Below, piece by piece: positions 47,362 to 58,571 of a stretch of DNA of 64,000 nt. The position numbers were made by a program, and so were the translations under genes. The notes beneath the pieces were generated by a model that was not told where the DNA came from, did not search any database, and saw only the letters and a program-made list of their open reading frames with translations. Within the stretch, counting starts at the first letter, position 1. Each line of letters starts with the position of its first letter. Location: NCBI GenBank assembly GCA_016705475.1, contig JADIYD010000014.1, positions 310,001 to 374,000 on the forward strand. Direction: 5' to 3'. Origin of the DNA: Betaproteobacteria bacterium (GTDB taxonomy: Bacteria > Pseudomonadota > Gammaproteobacteria > Burkholderiales > Rhodocyclaceae).

Positions 47362-48447
47362 TCAACCGTTACGTTTGGCGAAATCGTTCATGAATGCCAC
47401 CAGGGCCTGCACGGCCTCCAGCGACACGGCGTTGTAGATCGAGGCGCGCATGCCGCCCACCGACTTGTGGCCCTTCAAACCGAGCACACCGGCAGCCTTG
47501 GCTTCGGCCAGGAAAGCGGCATCGAGATCGGCATTGCCAAGGATGAACGGCACGTTCATGGCCGAGCGGCAATCCGGATCGACGGGGTTGGTGTAGAAAC
47601 CCTCTGAACCGTCAATGGCGGAATACAAAATGCGTGCTTTTTCGGTGTTGACCGCAGCAATGTCCGACAAACCGCCCTGCCGCTTGAGCCACTGGAAAAC
47701 CAGGCCGGCAATGTAGATGCCGAAGGTCGGCGGCGTGTTGAGCATCGAGCCGTTTTCAGCCATCACGGCGTAGTCCATCACCGACGGGATGCTCAGCGGT
47801 GCCATGCCGAGCAGATCGCGGTGAACAATGACCAGCGTGACCCCGGACGGGCCGATGTTTTTCTGCGCACCAGCGTAGATCAGGCCGAATTTCTCGACAT
47901 GGACCGGCCGCGACAGGATATGCGACGACATGTCGGCGACCAGCGGCACGCCGGTATCGGCAATGCGCTCGGGTGGGATTTCGACACCGTGGATGGTTTC
48001 GTTGGTGCAGACATGGAGGTAGGCGGCGAAAGGATCGAGCTGGATTTCGTCGGCGTATGGCAGGCTGGTGAAGCCGCTGTTCTCGGTCGTCGCCGCGCAA
48101 CGCACGTTACCGACGCGCTGCGCTTCCTTGAATGCCTTCTTCGACCACGAACCGGTGACGATGTAGTCGGCCGAACGGCCGGCCAGCAGGTTCATCGGAA
48201 TCTGCGCAAACTGCTGCGTTGCCCCGCCCTGCAGGAAAAGCACCTTGTACTGCTCGGGAATCCCCATCAACTCGCGCAGGTCGGCTTCGGCCTGCTCGAT
48301 GATGCTAGTGAATTCCTTGCCGCGATGGCTCATTTCCATGACGCTGCAACCGGCGCCATGCCAGTCGAGCAACTCTTCCTGCGCCTGGCGCAGGACTTCC
48401 TCGGGAAGAGCAGCCGGACCGGCGCTGAAATTCCAGATGCGGCTCAT
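47362..48447 (-). CDS. serC: Phosphoserine aminotransferase
   Basis: 361 residues, PLP enzyme of serine and pyridoxine synthesis. WNFSAGPAALPEEVLRQAQ, EMSHRGKEF, FLQGGATQQFAQIPMNLL, DMSSHILSRPVHVEKFG and the PLP lysine in AGAQKNIGPSG are diagnostic. Its ATG is immediately after the gyrA stop, so gyrA-serC-pheA-hisC-tyrA reads as one transcription unit. Confidence 0.96.
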   Translation of the reverse strand: MSRIWNFSAGPAALPEEVLRQAQEELLDWHGAGCSVMEMSHRGKEFTSIIEQAEADLRELMGIPEQYKVLFLQGGATQQFAQIPMNLLAGRSADYIVTGSWSKKAFKEAQRVGNVRCAATTENSGFTSLPYADEIQLDPFAAYLHVCTNETIHGVEIPPERIADTGVPLVADMSSHILSRPVHVEKFGLIYAGAQKNIGPSGVTLVIVHRDLLGMAPLSIPSVMDYAVMAENGSMLNTPPTFGIYIAGLVFQWLKRQGGLSDIAAVNTEKARILYSAIDGSEGFYTNPVDPDCRSAMNVPFILGNADLDAAFLAEAKAAGVLGLKGHKSVGGMRASIYNAVSLEAVQALVAFMNDFAKRNG

Positions 48448-51096
<2,649 letters not shown>

Positions 51097-51194
51097 GTCT
51101 CACATTCGCACCGCTTGCGCGATGCCTTATTAGTTGATTCAAGCGTAATTTGCTATTTTAACACGCCAACTTATCCGAACAGACCCCGTTTTAC

Positions 51195-52529
51195 ATGCCA
51201 ACAACACCCCAAGTCATCGACCTGCTCATCGACGCCCGCTGGATCGCCACGGTCGAATCAGACGCCGTGCTGACCAACCACGCAGTCGCCGTCGACAAAG
51301 GTCGCATTCTGGCCATTCTGCCCAGCGGTGAAGCACGCGCCCGCTTCGCGCCGGGCAAGCATGTGAACTTGCCCGATCACATCCTGATCCCTGGCCTGAT
51401 CAACCTGCACACCCACGCGGCGATGACCCTGATGCGCGGACTGGCCGACGATCTGCCGCTCATGGACTGGCTGCAAAAACATATCTGGCCAGCCGAAGCG
51501 GCCCACGTATCGCCCCAGTTCGTCTACGACGGCACCCGCCTTGCCTGCGCCGAAATGCTCAAGGGCGGCATTACCTGCTTCAACGACATGTATTTTTATC
51601 CCGAGGCAGCCGCGGCTGCCGCCTCCGAAGCCGGCATGCGCGCCATGCTCGGCATCATCGCGCTGGAATTCCCGACCCCCTACGCCAGTGATGCAGATGA
51701 CTACCTCAACAAAGGCCTGGCCGTCCGCGAAACCTGGCTGAATGACCCGCTGATCGGCTTCTGCCTGGCCCCGCATGCCCCCTACACCGTCGCCGACAGT
51801 ACCTTCGACCGGATCCTGACACTTTCCGAGCAACTGAATCTGCCCGTGCATTGCCACATCCATGAAACACGGCAGGAAATCGAGGAGAGCTTGAAGCAAC
51901 ACCAGCGCCGACCACTGGAACGCCTGCGCCAGCTCGGCCAGCTTGGCCCCAATTTCATCGGGGTGCACGCTGTACACCTTGACGATGATGACTTGCAGCT
52001 ATTGGCCTCTACCGGTTGCAGCATCGCCCACTGCCCAACATCCAATCTCAAACTGGCCAGCGGCTTTGCTCCTGTGGCGCGAATGCGACAACTCGGCATC
52101 AATGTCGGCCTCGGCACCGATGGCGCCGCCAGCAACAACCGCCTTGACCTGTTCGGTGAAATGCGACTGGCCTCACTGCTCGCCAAGGGCCTGACCGGCG
52201 ACGCCAGCGCCCTGCCAGCCAGCGAAATCCTGCGCATGGCCACCCTAAATGCGGCCAACGCATTGGGTTTGGGCAAGGAAATCGGCTCGATCTCGCCCGG
52301 AAAATGGGCAGACCTGTGCGCGGTTGACCTCAGCGCTCTTGAAACTCGACCCTGTTTCGATCCACTGTCACATCTCGTCAATGTTGCCGGGCGAGAATGC
52401 GTCAGTCATGTCTGGGTGGCCGGAAAGTGTTGCGTAGACCACAAAACTTTACTCAAGAACGACCAAAACAGCTTGGAATCGGCCGTGGCACTATGGCAAA
52501 ATGCTTTGGAAGTCCGCCGGCATGCTTGA
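51195..52529 (+). CDS. mtaD: Amidohydrolase: 5'-methylthioadenosine/S-adenosylhomocysteine deaminase-like
   Basis: 444 residues, TRZ/ATZ-type amidohydrolase. Metal ligands are visible: GLINLHTHAAM (HxH), CHIHETRQE (His), VHAVHLDDDDL (His) and GTDGAASNNRLD (Asp). The sequence follows the MTA/SAH deaminase subgroup, which deaminates S-adenosylhomocysteine or methylthioadenosine and so removes the by-product of methyl transfer. Two genes downstream is ubiG, a methyltransferase, a frequent neighbour in betaproteobacteria. No good ribosome site precedes the ATG. Substrate preference is inferred. Confidence 0.87.
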   Translation: MPTTPQVIDLLIDARWIATVESDAVLTNHAVAVDKGRILAILPSGEARARFAPGKHVNLPDHILIPGLINLHTHAAMTLMRGLADDLPLMDWLQKHIWPAEAAHVSPQFVYDGTRLACAEMLKGGITCFNDMYFYPEAAAAAASEAGMRAMLGIIALEFPTPYASDADDYLNKGLAVRETWLNDPLIGFCLAPHAPYTVADSTFDRILTLSEQLNLPVHCHIHETRQEIEESLKQHQRRPLERLRQLGQLGPNFIGVHAVHLDDDDLQLLASTGCSIAHCPTSNLKLASGFAPVARMRQLGINVGLGTDGAASNNRLDLFGEMRLASLLAKGLTGDASALPASEILRMATLNAANALGLGKEIGSISPGKWADLCAVDLSALETRPCFDPLSHLVNVAGRECVSHVWVAGKCCVDHKTLLKNDQNSLESAVALWQNALEVRRHA

Positions 52530-52584
52530 GCCATGCCATAACGCGGGTTAAAGATTTTCAAATTTTCTTCAACGAGGGAAAACA

Positions 52585-53247
52585 ATGATCAAAAATATCG
52601 CCAAAAAATCTCTGGTTCTGGCCCTGCTGGCTGGTATCGGTTTCTCTGCTGTTGCGCAAGAGCGCGTTTACCTGATCGACCAGCGTGACGTCGTCGCCAA
52701 GTCCGGTTTCGGCCTGTGCTGGCGTGATGGCTACTGGACCCCGGCTGCTGCCGCTGCCGACAAGGCCGGTTGCGAGTGCGACAAGGACCTGCTGCCGAAA
52801 GAAACCTGCGAGCCGAAGGCTGCCGCACCGGCTGCTGCCGCACCTGCTGCCGCTGGCGTGAAGCCGTCTGGTGAAAAGATCACCGTCGCCGCTGATGCCC
52901 TGTTCGACTTCAACAAGGCTGTCCTGCGTCCGGCCGGCAAGGCCAAGCTCGACGAACTGGTCTCCAAGGCCAAGGCCATCAAGCTCGAAGTGATCCTGGC
53001 CGTTGGCCACACCGACCGCGTCGGTGGTGACGCTTACAACCAGAAGCTGTCCGAGAAGCGCGCTGCTGCCGTCAAGGAATACCTGGTTGCCAAGGGCATC
53101 GAAGCCAACCGTGTTTACACCGAAGGCAAGGGCGAGAAGCAGTCGGTTACCGGCGACAAGTGCAAGGGCGACAAGAAGACCGCCGCGCTGATCGACTGCC
53201 TGCAGCCGGATCGTCGCGTCGATATCGAAGTCATCGGCACCAAGTAA
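52585..53247 (+). CDS. ompA: OmpA-family peptidoglycan-binding protein (RmpM-like)
   Basis: 220 residues. Signal peptide IAKKSLVLALLAGIGFSAVAQ. No beta-barrel: after a short, Cys-containing part with GLCWRDGYWTPAAAAADKAGCECD and an Ala/Pro linker comes the OmpA-C domain (about 95-220) with ADALFDFNKAVLRPAGKAKLDEL, GHTDRVGGDAYNQKLSEKRAAAV and PDRRVDIEV. It is the betaproteobacterial RmpM/class-4-like type that anchors outer-membrane porins to peptidoglycan. The AGGG ahead of the ATG and a strong terminator after it point to a well expressed single gene. Confidence 0.93.
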   Translation: MIKNIAKKSLVLALLAGIGFSAVAQERVYLIDQRDVVAKSGFGLCWRDGYWTPAAAAADKAGCECDKDLLPKETCEPKAAAPAAAAPAAAGVKPSGEKITVAADALFDFNKAVLRPAGKAKLDELVSKAKAIKLEVILAVGHTDRVGGDAYNQKLSEKRAAAVKEYLVAKGIEANRVYTEGKGEKQSVTGDKCKGDKKTAALIDCLQPDRRVDIEVIGTK

Positions 53248-53264
53248 TCGCCGACGCTTCAATG

Positions 53265-53289
53265 AAAGCCCCGCCAAGCGGGGCTTTTT
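53265..53289 (+). terminator. Rho-independent terminator after ompA
   Basis: Stem AAAGCCCCGC / GCGGGGCTTT with a three-base CAA loop followed by further T, starting 18 bases after the ompA stop. ubiG begins 28 bases further on. Confidence 0.9.
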
Positions 53290-53316
53290 CTTTTCCGCTC
53301 ATATTTCCTCGACACA

Positions 53317-54021
53317 ATGAACATGCTCAACGCCGACCCCGCCGAACTCGAAAAATTTGGTGATCTCGCCCACCACTGGTGGGACCCGAACAGCGAATTC
53401 AAGCCGCTGCACGATATCAACCCGCTACGACTGGACTGGATCGACCAAGCCATAGGACTGGCCGGCAAGCGCATCCTCGATGTCGGCTGCGGAGGTGGAC
53501 TGCTCTCGGAAGGCATGGCGGTGCGTGGCGCCAACGTGACGGGCATCGACCTTTCCGAAAAGCCACTGGGTGTCGCCAAGCTGCATTTGCTGGAGACTGG
53601 TCAGAAGGTGGATTACCGCAAGATTTCCGTCGAGCAACTGGCTGATGAAATGCCGGGCGCTTTCGATGCGGTTACTTGCCTCGAAATGCTCGAACACGTA
53701 CCGAATCCGTCCAGCGTCATTGCCGCCTGCGCAAGGCTGGTCAAGCCGGGTGGCCAAGTATTCCTGTCTACACTCAACCGCAATCCCAAGTCCTATCTTT
53801 TCGCGGTTATCGGTGCTGAATACGTCATGAACATGCTGCCCAAGGGCACGCATGACTATGCCAAGTTTATCAAGCCGTCCGAACTGGCGCGCTGGGCCAA
53901 GCTGTCCGGTCTGGAACCGGACGAGGTACTCGGCATGAGCTACAACCCGCTGAGCAAGGTCTATTCGCTCGGCGCTGACACCAGCATCAATTACCTGATG
54001 CGCGCGACGCGGCATGTTTGA
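53317..54021 (+). CDS. ubiG: Ubiquinone biosynthesis O-methyltransferase
   Basis: 234 residues, SAM-dependent enzyme for both O-methylations of ubiquinone synthesis. [26 protein letters not shown] at the N terminus and the SAM loop [16 protein letters not shown], then [13 protein letters not shown] and [13 protein letters not shown], are UbiG signatures. The stop overlaps the gph start by eight bases. Confidence 0.96.
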   Translation: MNMLNADPAELEKFGDLAHHWWDPNSEFKPLHDINPLRLDWIDQAIGLAGKRILDVGCGGGLLSEGMAVRGANVTGIDLSEKPLGVAKLHLLETGQKVDYRKISVEQLADEMPGAFDAVTCLEMLEHVPNPSSVIAACARLVKPGGQVFLSTLNRNPKSYLFAVIGAEYVMNMLPKGTHDYAKFIKPSELARWAKLSGLEPDEVLGMSYNPLSKVYSLGADTSINYLMRATRHV

Positions 54022-54682
54022 CGCTGTTCTTTTCGACCTGGACGGGACGCTGGCCGATACGGCGCCCGACCTGGGAGAGTCGGTCAACATTTTGCTGCTG
54101 GAGGAAGGTCGACCGCAGCAAGCGCTGACGATGCTCAGGCCTTATACCTCGCAAGGCGTTCGCGGGCTGCTCAAAGCGGGTTTCGGCATCGATAGTTCGC
54201 ACCCAAGCTATGAGCGCCTTTCGCAGCGTTTTCTTGAGATTTACGCCGGGCGTCTGTGTGAGGACACCCGACTGTTTGACGGCGTTCCGGAACTGCTTGA
54301 CGCGCTGGAAGCCCGGAATCTGGGCTGGGGCATCGTAACCAACAAGCGGATGCGTTTCACCGATCCGCTCGTCGCCTTGTTGGAGCTTACCCCGCGCACA
54401 AAATGCGTCGTCAGTGGTGACACAACGGCCGAGGCGAAGCCCTCACCTATGCCTATCCTGCACGCCTGCCAGATCTTGCGCTGCCTTCCGCACCGCACGC
54501 TGTATGTCGGGGACGACCGGCGCGACATCGTCGCCGGCAATGCGGCTGGCTGCAAGACGGTGGCCGTGTCCTACGGGTATCTTGGCGACAGCGGGCCGGT
54601 ACATGGCTGGGGTGCTGATCTGATCATCGACCACCCGCAGGAACTCGCTGAATATCTGGCTAGGCAAGTCGCGCCGAAATAA
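54014..54682 (+). CDS. gph: Phosphoglycolate phosphatase (HAD superfamily)
   Basis: 222 residues. HAD motif I is [15 protein letters not shown] with the nucleophilic Asp; motif II lies in [12 protein letters not shown]; motif III/IV in [12 protein letters not shown] and [16 protein letters not shown]. Removes phosphate from 2-phosphoglycolate or a similar small phosphoester. Genes ubiG and gph are commonly paired, as here with an 8-base overlap. The tail overlaps the convergent methyltransferase gene by 23 bases. Confidence 0.9.
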   Translation: MFDAVLFDLDGTLADTAPDLGESVNILLLEEGRPQQALTMLRPYTSQGVRGLLKAGFGIDSSHPSYERLSQRFLEIYAGRLCEDTRLFDGVPELLDALEARNLGWGIVTNKRMRFTDPLVALLELTPRTKCVVSGDTTAEAKPSPMPILHACQILRCLPHRTLYVGDDRRDIVAGNAAGCKTVAVSYGYLGDSGPVHGWGADLIIDHPQELAEYLARQVAPK

Positions 54683-55832
54683 GCAGGTTGCGCGGCGTCA
54701 GATGGCGCTCGCAAAAACTGCCCAGGGCAACCGCGTAGCCTCGCTCTTCAAGATAGCAGGCAAGATCGAGGACCAGCCAGACTTCGATTGCCCGCCGGAA
54801 GGCGTGACGCACGATGGAAAAGCGCATGACTTCGTCACGACGTTGCCAACCTTGCATTTCGAACTCGCTTGCAACGCCAGTCGACGGCAGCGGCAAGCCT
54901 TCCCGCTCGGCCATGCGACCGAGAAAGTCAGCAAATCCGGCGCGCAGCCAGGCTTCCGGCACCGGTTTGAAAGTCCGATACGCATCACCTTCGACTGTTC
55001 GGCGAAAGGCGTCGAAACCGAGCTTCCAGGCGATGCCCCGGTCCCGCTGGCGTGTCTCTCGTGCTGACGAGGTCACGGTCTCGGTCACCGCCAGGCGGGT
55101 GTCATCGCGCGTCAGCTGCAATGTCAGTTTGTCTGAAAGTGGCCGGTAGTTGTCGCCCAGCCCCCGGTAGTAGCAGCAGGGCGCGACGTCGAAGGCGCCC
55201 ACGCCTTTGCCGACCCCCTCCCGCACCAGACGCCGATGCAGTTCGCCACAGGCGTGCAGCGCAACGGCGTGCTGCCCCGCTTGCGGCCAGTCTGCTGCGG
55301 TCAACGCGTCGGAAACGACAAATTCCTGCCGTGCATTGGCGCGTCGCGCCAGGCTGTTACCGGCCTCGCACAAACCGGCATCAATATCGAGGGTATGAAC
55401 CGGCTGCTGCCAGGCCAGTGCCAGCAGCCGGCCAAGGTGTCCCTTGCCGCCACACCAGTCGAGAACCGGCTGCTTGCCCGGCCCGGCAGCGGCCGCAAAG
55501 GCTTCAATCTGCTCGCGCTTGCGGCCCGGAATCTCCCACGCCCAATGCACGTTTCGATTGGGCAGCGGCATTCCCGGCAAAACCGGAAGCTCAACCAGCG
55601 GCGCGATCGCGGAGACCGCCGGAACATGCCTAGCAAGCAGAGCCAGCGCGGCGGCACCGTCGTCGCTCAGGGGTGCGACTTCAGCTTCGGGCAAGCGCAT
55701 CAATTCGTCGAGCAGCGAAGGCCAAAGCTCGCACCATTGCGGCCGTGATTCGCGAAAAGGCTGTGGATGCCAGAGGTCATAAAAAGCCAGCAGTGCGGAA
55801 TCCAGCGCCTGCTGCCGCTCACCCAGCTTCAC
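54660..55832 (-). CDS. SAM-dependent methyltransferase-like protein
   Basis: 390 residues. The central PVLDWCGGKGHLGRLLALAW is a SAM-binding loop of the Methyltransf_32 type, followed by VALHACGELHRRLV and FDVAPCCYYRGL. N-terminal 100 residues are of no recognised type. Substrate unknown; relatives include putative tRNA- or protein-modifying enzymes. The stop overlaps the end of gph (23 bases, tail to tail) and its start overlaps the upstream solute-binding gene by four bases, so it shares that transcript. Confidence 0.8.
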   Translation of the reverse strand: MKLGERQQALDSALLAFYDLWHPQPFRESRPQWCELWPSLLDELMRLPEAEVAPLSDDGAAALALLARHVPAVSAIAPLVELPVLPGMPLPNRNVHWAWEIPGRKREQIEAFAAAAGPGKQPVLDWCGGKGHLGRLLALAWQQPVHTLDIDAGLCEAGNSLARRANARQEFVVSDALTAADWPQAGQHAVALHACGELHRRLVREGVGKGVGAFDVAPCCYYRGLGDNYRPLSDKLTLQLTRDDTRLAVTETVTSSARETRQRDRGIAWKLGFDAFRRTVEGDAYRTFKPVPEAWLRAGFADFLGRMAEREGLPLPSTGVASEFEMQGWQRRDEVMRFSIVRHAFRRAIEVWLVLDLACYLEERGYAVALGSFCERHLTPRNLLISARLA

Positions 55833-57973
55833 TTGAGCGCAGCCCGACGCTCGCGGCGACGATATCCGATGATGGCCGGAACGATGGCGAAAACGAGCAC
55901 AAGCAGGCCCAGGCCAAGCGGCCAGAGCACCGGACTATTCCACTCGCGCCGCGCCGCAACGCGGTCCGCGGTATCGATTCGCTGGTATTTCAGGATGTTG
56001 TTGCCCACATCGCTCGGCTTACGGTTCTTGAGCCAGCGATGGCCGAGGGTATAGCTTTTCGGGTGCAGGCCGAAGACCCAGGGCGCATCATGGTGCAGGA
56101 TGCGGTTCATCTGGCGGACGATGCCGAGGCGCTCAGGCGTGTTGTCCATGTTTTTCATGCGCAGGAACAGGCGGTCGAATTCCGGGTTGGCGTAGTTCGA
56201 AGCGTTCTCGCCGCCCTTGGCGACCTTACCTTCATTGCCGTCGAGCAGAAAGAAGAAGTTTTCCGGGTCCGGGTAATCGGCATTCCAGCCGAAGTAGAAC
56301 AACTGGACGTTGCCCTTGCGGATTTTGTCCTGGAAGCGGTTGAAGTCGGTCGAGCGAACAACCAGTTGCACGTCTATCTTCGCGAACTGCCGGGTCAGCC
56401 AGTCGAGCCGGGATTTTTCGCCCATGCCACCGCCCGTGGTGTCGAGATTGACAACCAGCGGCTCACCGGTTTTTTCGTCGCGACCGTTCGGGTATCCCGC
56501 CTCGGCAACCAGCTTTCTGGCGACCTCAACCGGCTTGCGCTTCGGCTTGCCATCGACCCAATCGTAGACCGTGCTGTCGATGCCCTGCTCGCCCACCTCG
56601 TAACCAAAGATGCCCGGCGGCAAGGGACTTTGCGCGGCGATGCCACGACCGTTCTGGAAGATGGAAATGTATTCTTCCTGATCGATGGCAATCGAAATCG
56701 CCTGCCGCAACTTGGTCGACCGTGGCGACAGCCCGCCGATGACCGGGTCGAGCATGTTGAAGCCCATGTAGAACGTCGATGACTTGACAGACGTGAGCAG
56801 GCGGATGCCTTTCTGCTGCATTTCGTCGGTCAGCGCCACATCGCCGCCGACATTCACGCGCACGGCCTGGTCGAAGCTGTCGGAGGATATTCCGGAGGCG
56901 TCGAAATAGCCCTGCAGGAACTTGTTCCAGTACGGAATGGCTTCTTTCTCGCGCGTGAAGATGGCCTGATCGAGGAAGGGTAGCGGCTTGCCACAATCGT
57001 CGAGCAAGCCGGCAGCACGGTCGCCCGGCTCGCCTTCGCAGGGGTAGGTCTGGCCGTGGAAATTCGGGTTGCGCGAGAGCACCATGCGGCGGTTCGGGTC
57101 ATTCTCGCTGAGCATGAAAGGCCCGGTGCCGACCGGCCACCAGTCGAGCGTCAGGTTCTTTTCGGCCATGCCTGGCTGACTGAAGAAGCGATCCACCTCG
57201 CGCGGCACGGGCGCGAAGAAGGGCATGGCCAGCCAGTAGAGAAATTGAGGGTATTTGCCCTTGATGCGGATGCGCCAGGTCAGCGCATCGACTTTTTCGA
57301 CACCGCTCAGCGGGTAGGCATCGAGATCGAGCCATTCACTCGCCGGCTTGTCCTTGGCGGCTTTCTGCAGGCTGTCGCCGAGTTCCTTCAAGCCGACGAT
57401 CTTGTCGGCCATCATGCCGAAGATGGGCGAATGCAGGCGCGGGTGAGCCAGACGCTTGATCTGGTAAATGTAGTCATCGGCCGTTAGTTCGCGCGTGCCA
57501 ACATTGGAAAAATCGGCCATGGTCTGCCGTTTGGCGATTTCATTTTTAGCCAAAATTTCCGGTTGACCGTGGGCGTCAAGGGCGAAGGCCGGATGCGGCT
57601 GGAAGCGGATTCCCGGCTTCAGTTTCAGCTCATAGACACTCTCGGCAACGCGTTCGACCGGCGCATCGTGCGGCAATTCGCGCCCGGCGGCGTCGTAGAA
57701 ACGGGGCACCGGCACCTGCTCGACGGTAGCCGGAATCAACTCGTACGGCCGCTTCAGGTAGTGGTATTGCAGCGGCGGCTCGTAGATCTGCCCCGTAAAG
57801 GTAATTTCGTCCTCAGCGTAGGACTGAGCCGGGTCGAGATGCTTCGGGCGGTCGGTGAAGGCTGTGTAAAGTATGTTGCGCCCAGCATCGGCTGCCGGGT
57901 ATGGATCGTTCCAGGCCTGCCCGCAAGCGGACAGGGCAATGACGACAACAAGGCTCATACAAATTTTTCGCAT
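55829..57973 (-). CDS. Extracellular solute-binding lipoprotein, family 5 (peptide type)
   Basis: 714 residues from the ATG at 57973. A lipoprotein signal MRKICMSLVVVIALSACG places the modified Cys at residue 17. The body has the SBP_bac_5 pattern: RPKHLDPAQSY, WPVGTGPFML, AISIAIDQEEYI, and FYFGWNADYPDPENFFFLL. Unusually, the C terminus has a membrane helix (LWPLGLGLLVLVFAIVPAIIGY) and a basic tail. No ABC permease or ATPase genes are near, so the transport partner is unknown. The start lacks a good ribosome site; the longer frame from 58033 is not favoured. Confidence 0.87.
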   Translation of the reverse strand: MRKICMSLVVVIALSACGQAWNDPYPAADAGRNILYTAFTDRPKHLDPAQSYAEDEITFTGQIYEPPLQYHYLKRPYELIPATVEQVPVPRFYDAAGRELPHDAPVERVAESVYELKLKPGIRFQPHPAFALDAHGQPEILAKNEIAKRQTMADFSNVGTRELTADDYIYQIKRLAHPRLHSPIFGMMADKIVGLKELGDSLQKAAKDKPASEWLDLDAYPLSGVEKVDALTWRIRIKGKYPQFLYWLAMPFFAPVPREVDRFFSQPGMAEKNLTLDWWPVGTGPFMLSENDPNRRMVLSRNPNFHGQTYPCEGEPGDRAAGLLDDCGKPLPFLDQAIFTREKEAIPYWNKFLQGYFDASGISSDSFDQAVRVNVGGDVALTDEMQQKGIRLLTSVKSSTFYMGFNMLDPVIGGLSPRSTKLRQAISIAIDQEEYISIFQNGRGIAAQSPLPPGIFGYEVGEQGIDSTVYDWVDGKPKRKPVEVARKLVAEAGYPNGRDEKTGEPLVVNLDTTGGGMGEKSRLDWLTRQFAKIDVQLVVRSTDFNRFQDKIRKGNVQLFYFGWNADYPDPENFFFLLDGNEGKVAKGGENASNYANPEFDRLFLRMKNMDNTPERLGIVRQMNRILHHDAPWVFGLHPKSYTLGHRWLKNRKPSDVGNNILKYQRIDTADRVAARREWNSPVLWPLGLGLLVLVFAIVPAIIGYRRRERRAALK

Positions 57974-58067
57974 GAGCTGAAGTTTAACAAATGCCCGCTC
58001 CACCGCTTGACCTGCCCGGCGAGAATTGCCCACAATGGCTCAAACACGAGAACATAGAGGCAAAGCC

Positions 58068-58523
58068 GTGCTCGACACCCCAATACCCGACTTTTCCCTG
58101 CCAGCAACCAACGGCACGACCTTCAACCTCGCAGCCCAGGCCGGCAAAATTGTCGTCATTTATTTCTACCCGAAGGACAGCACGCCCGGCTGCACGACCC
58201 AGGGCCAGAATTTCCGCGACCTGCACGACCAGTTCCTTGCCGCCAACGCCGTTGTTCTCGGCATTTCGCGGGACAGCGTGAAGTCGCATGAGAACTTCAA
58301 GGCCAAACAAGGTCTCCCCTTCGAACTGGGCTCCGATGCCGATGAAGCCATCTGCACCCTGTTCGCTGTCATGAAAATGAAAAACATGTATGGGAAACAG
58401 GTGCGGGGCATTGAACGCAGCACCTTCGTCATCGACCGCAATGGCGTCCTGCGGCGCGAATGGCGGGGCGTCAAAGTTCCCGGCCACGTTCAGGAAGTCC
58501 TCGATTTCGTCAGAACCCTTTAA
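58068..58523 (+). CDS. bcp: Thiol peroxidase, BCP/PrxQ family
   Basis: 151 residues from a GTG at 58068, seven bases after AGAGG; the upstream ATGs give an atypical N terminus. Thioredoxin-fold peroxidase reducing hydroperoxides. IPDFSLPATNG start, YFYPKDSTPGCTTQGQNFRD with the peroxidatic Cys, and RSTFVIDRNGVLRREWRGVKVPGH end. The resolving Cys usually five residues after the peroxidatic Cys is replaced by Gln or Asn here, so it would work as a 1-Cys type or use a distant Cys. Confidence 0.93.
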   Translation: MLDTPIPDFSLPATNGTTFNLAAQAGKIVVIYFYPKDSTPGCTTQGQNFRDLHDQFLAANAVVLGISRDSVKSHENFKAKQGLPFELGSDADEAICTLFAVMKMKNMYGKQVRGIERSTFVIDRNGVLRREWRGVKVPGHVQEVLDFVRTL

Positions 58524-58571
58524 CCCTTAGCGCTCCTCACCCCTTTTCCCACCCAACCAAAGGCCCACTCC

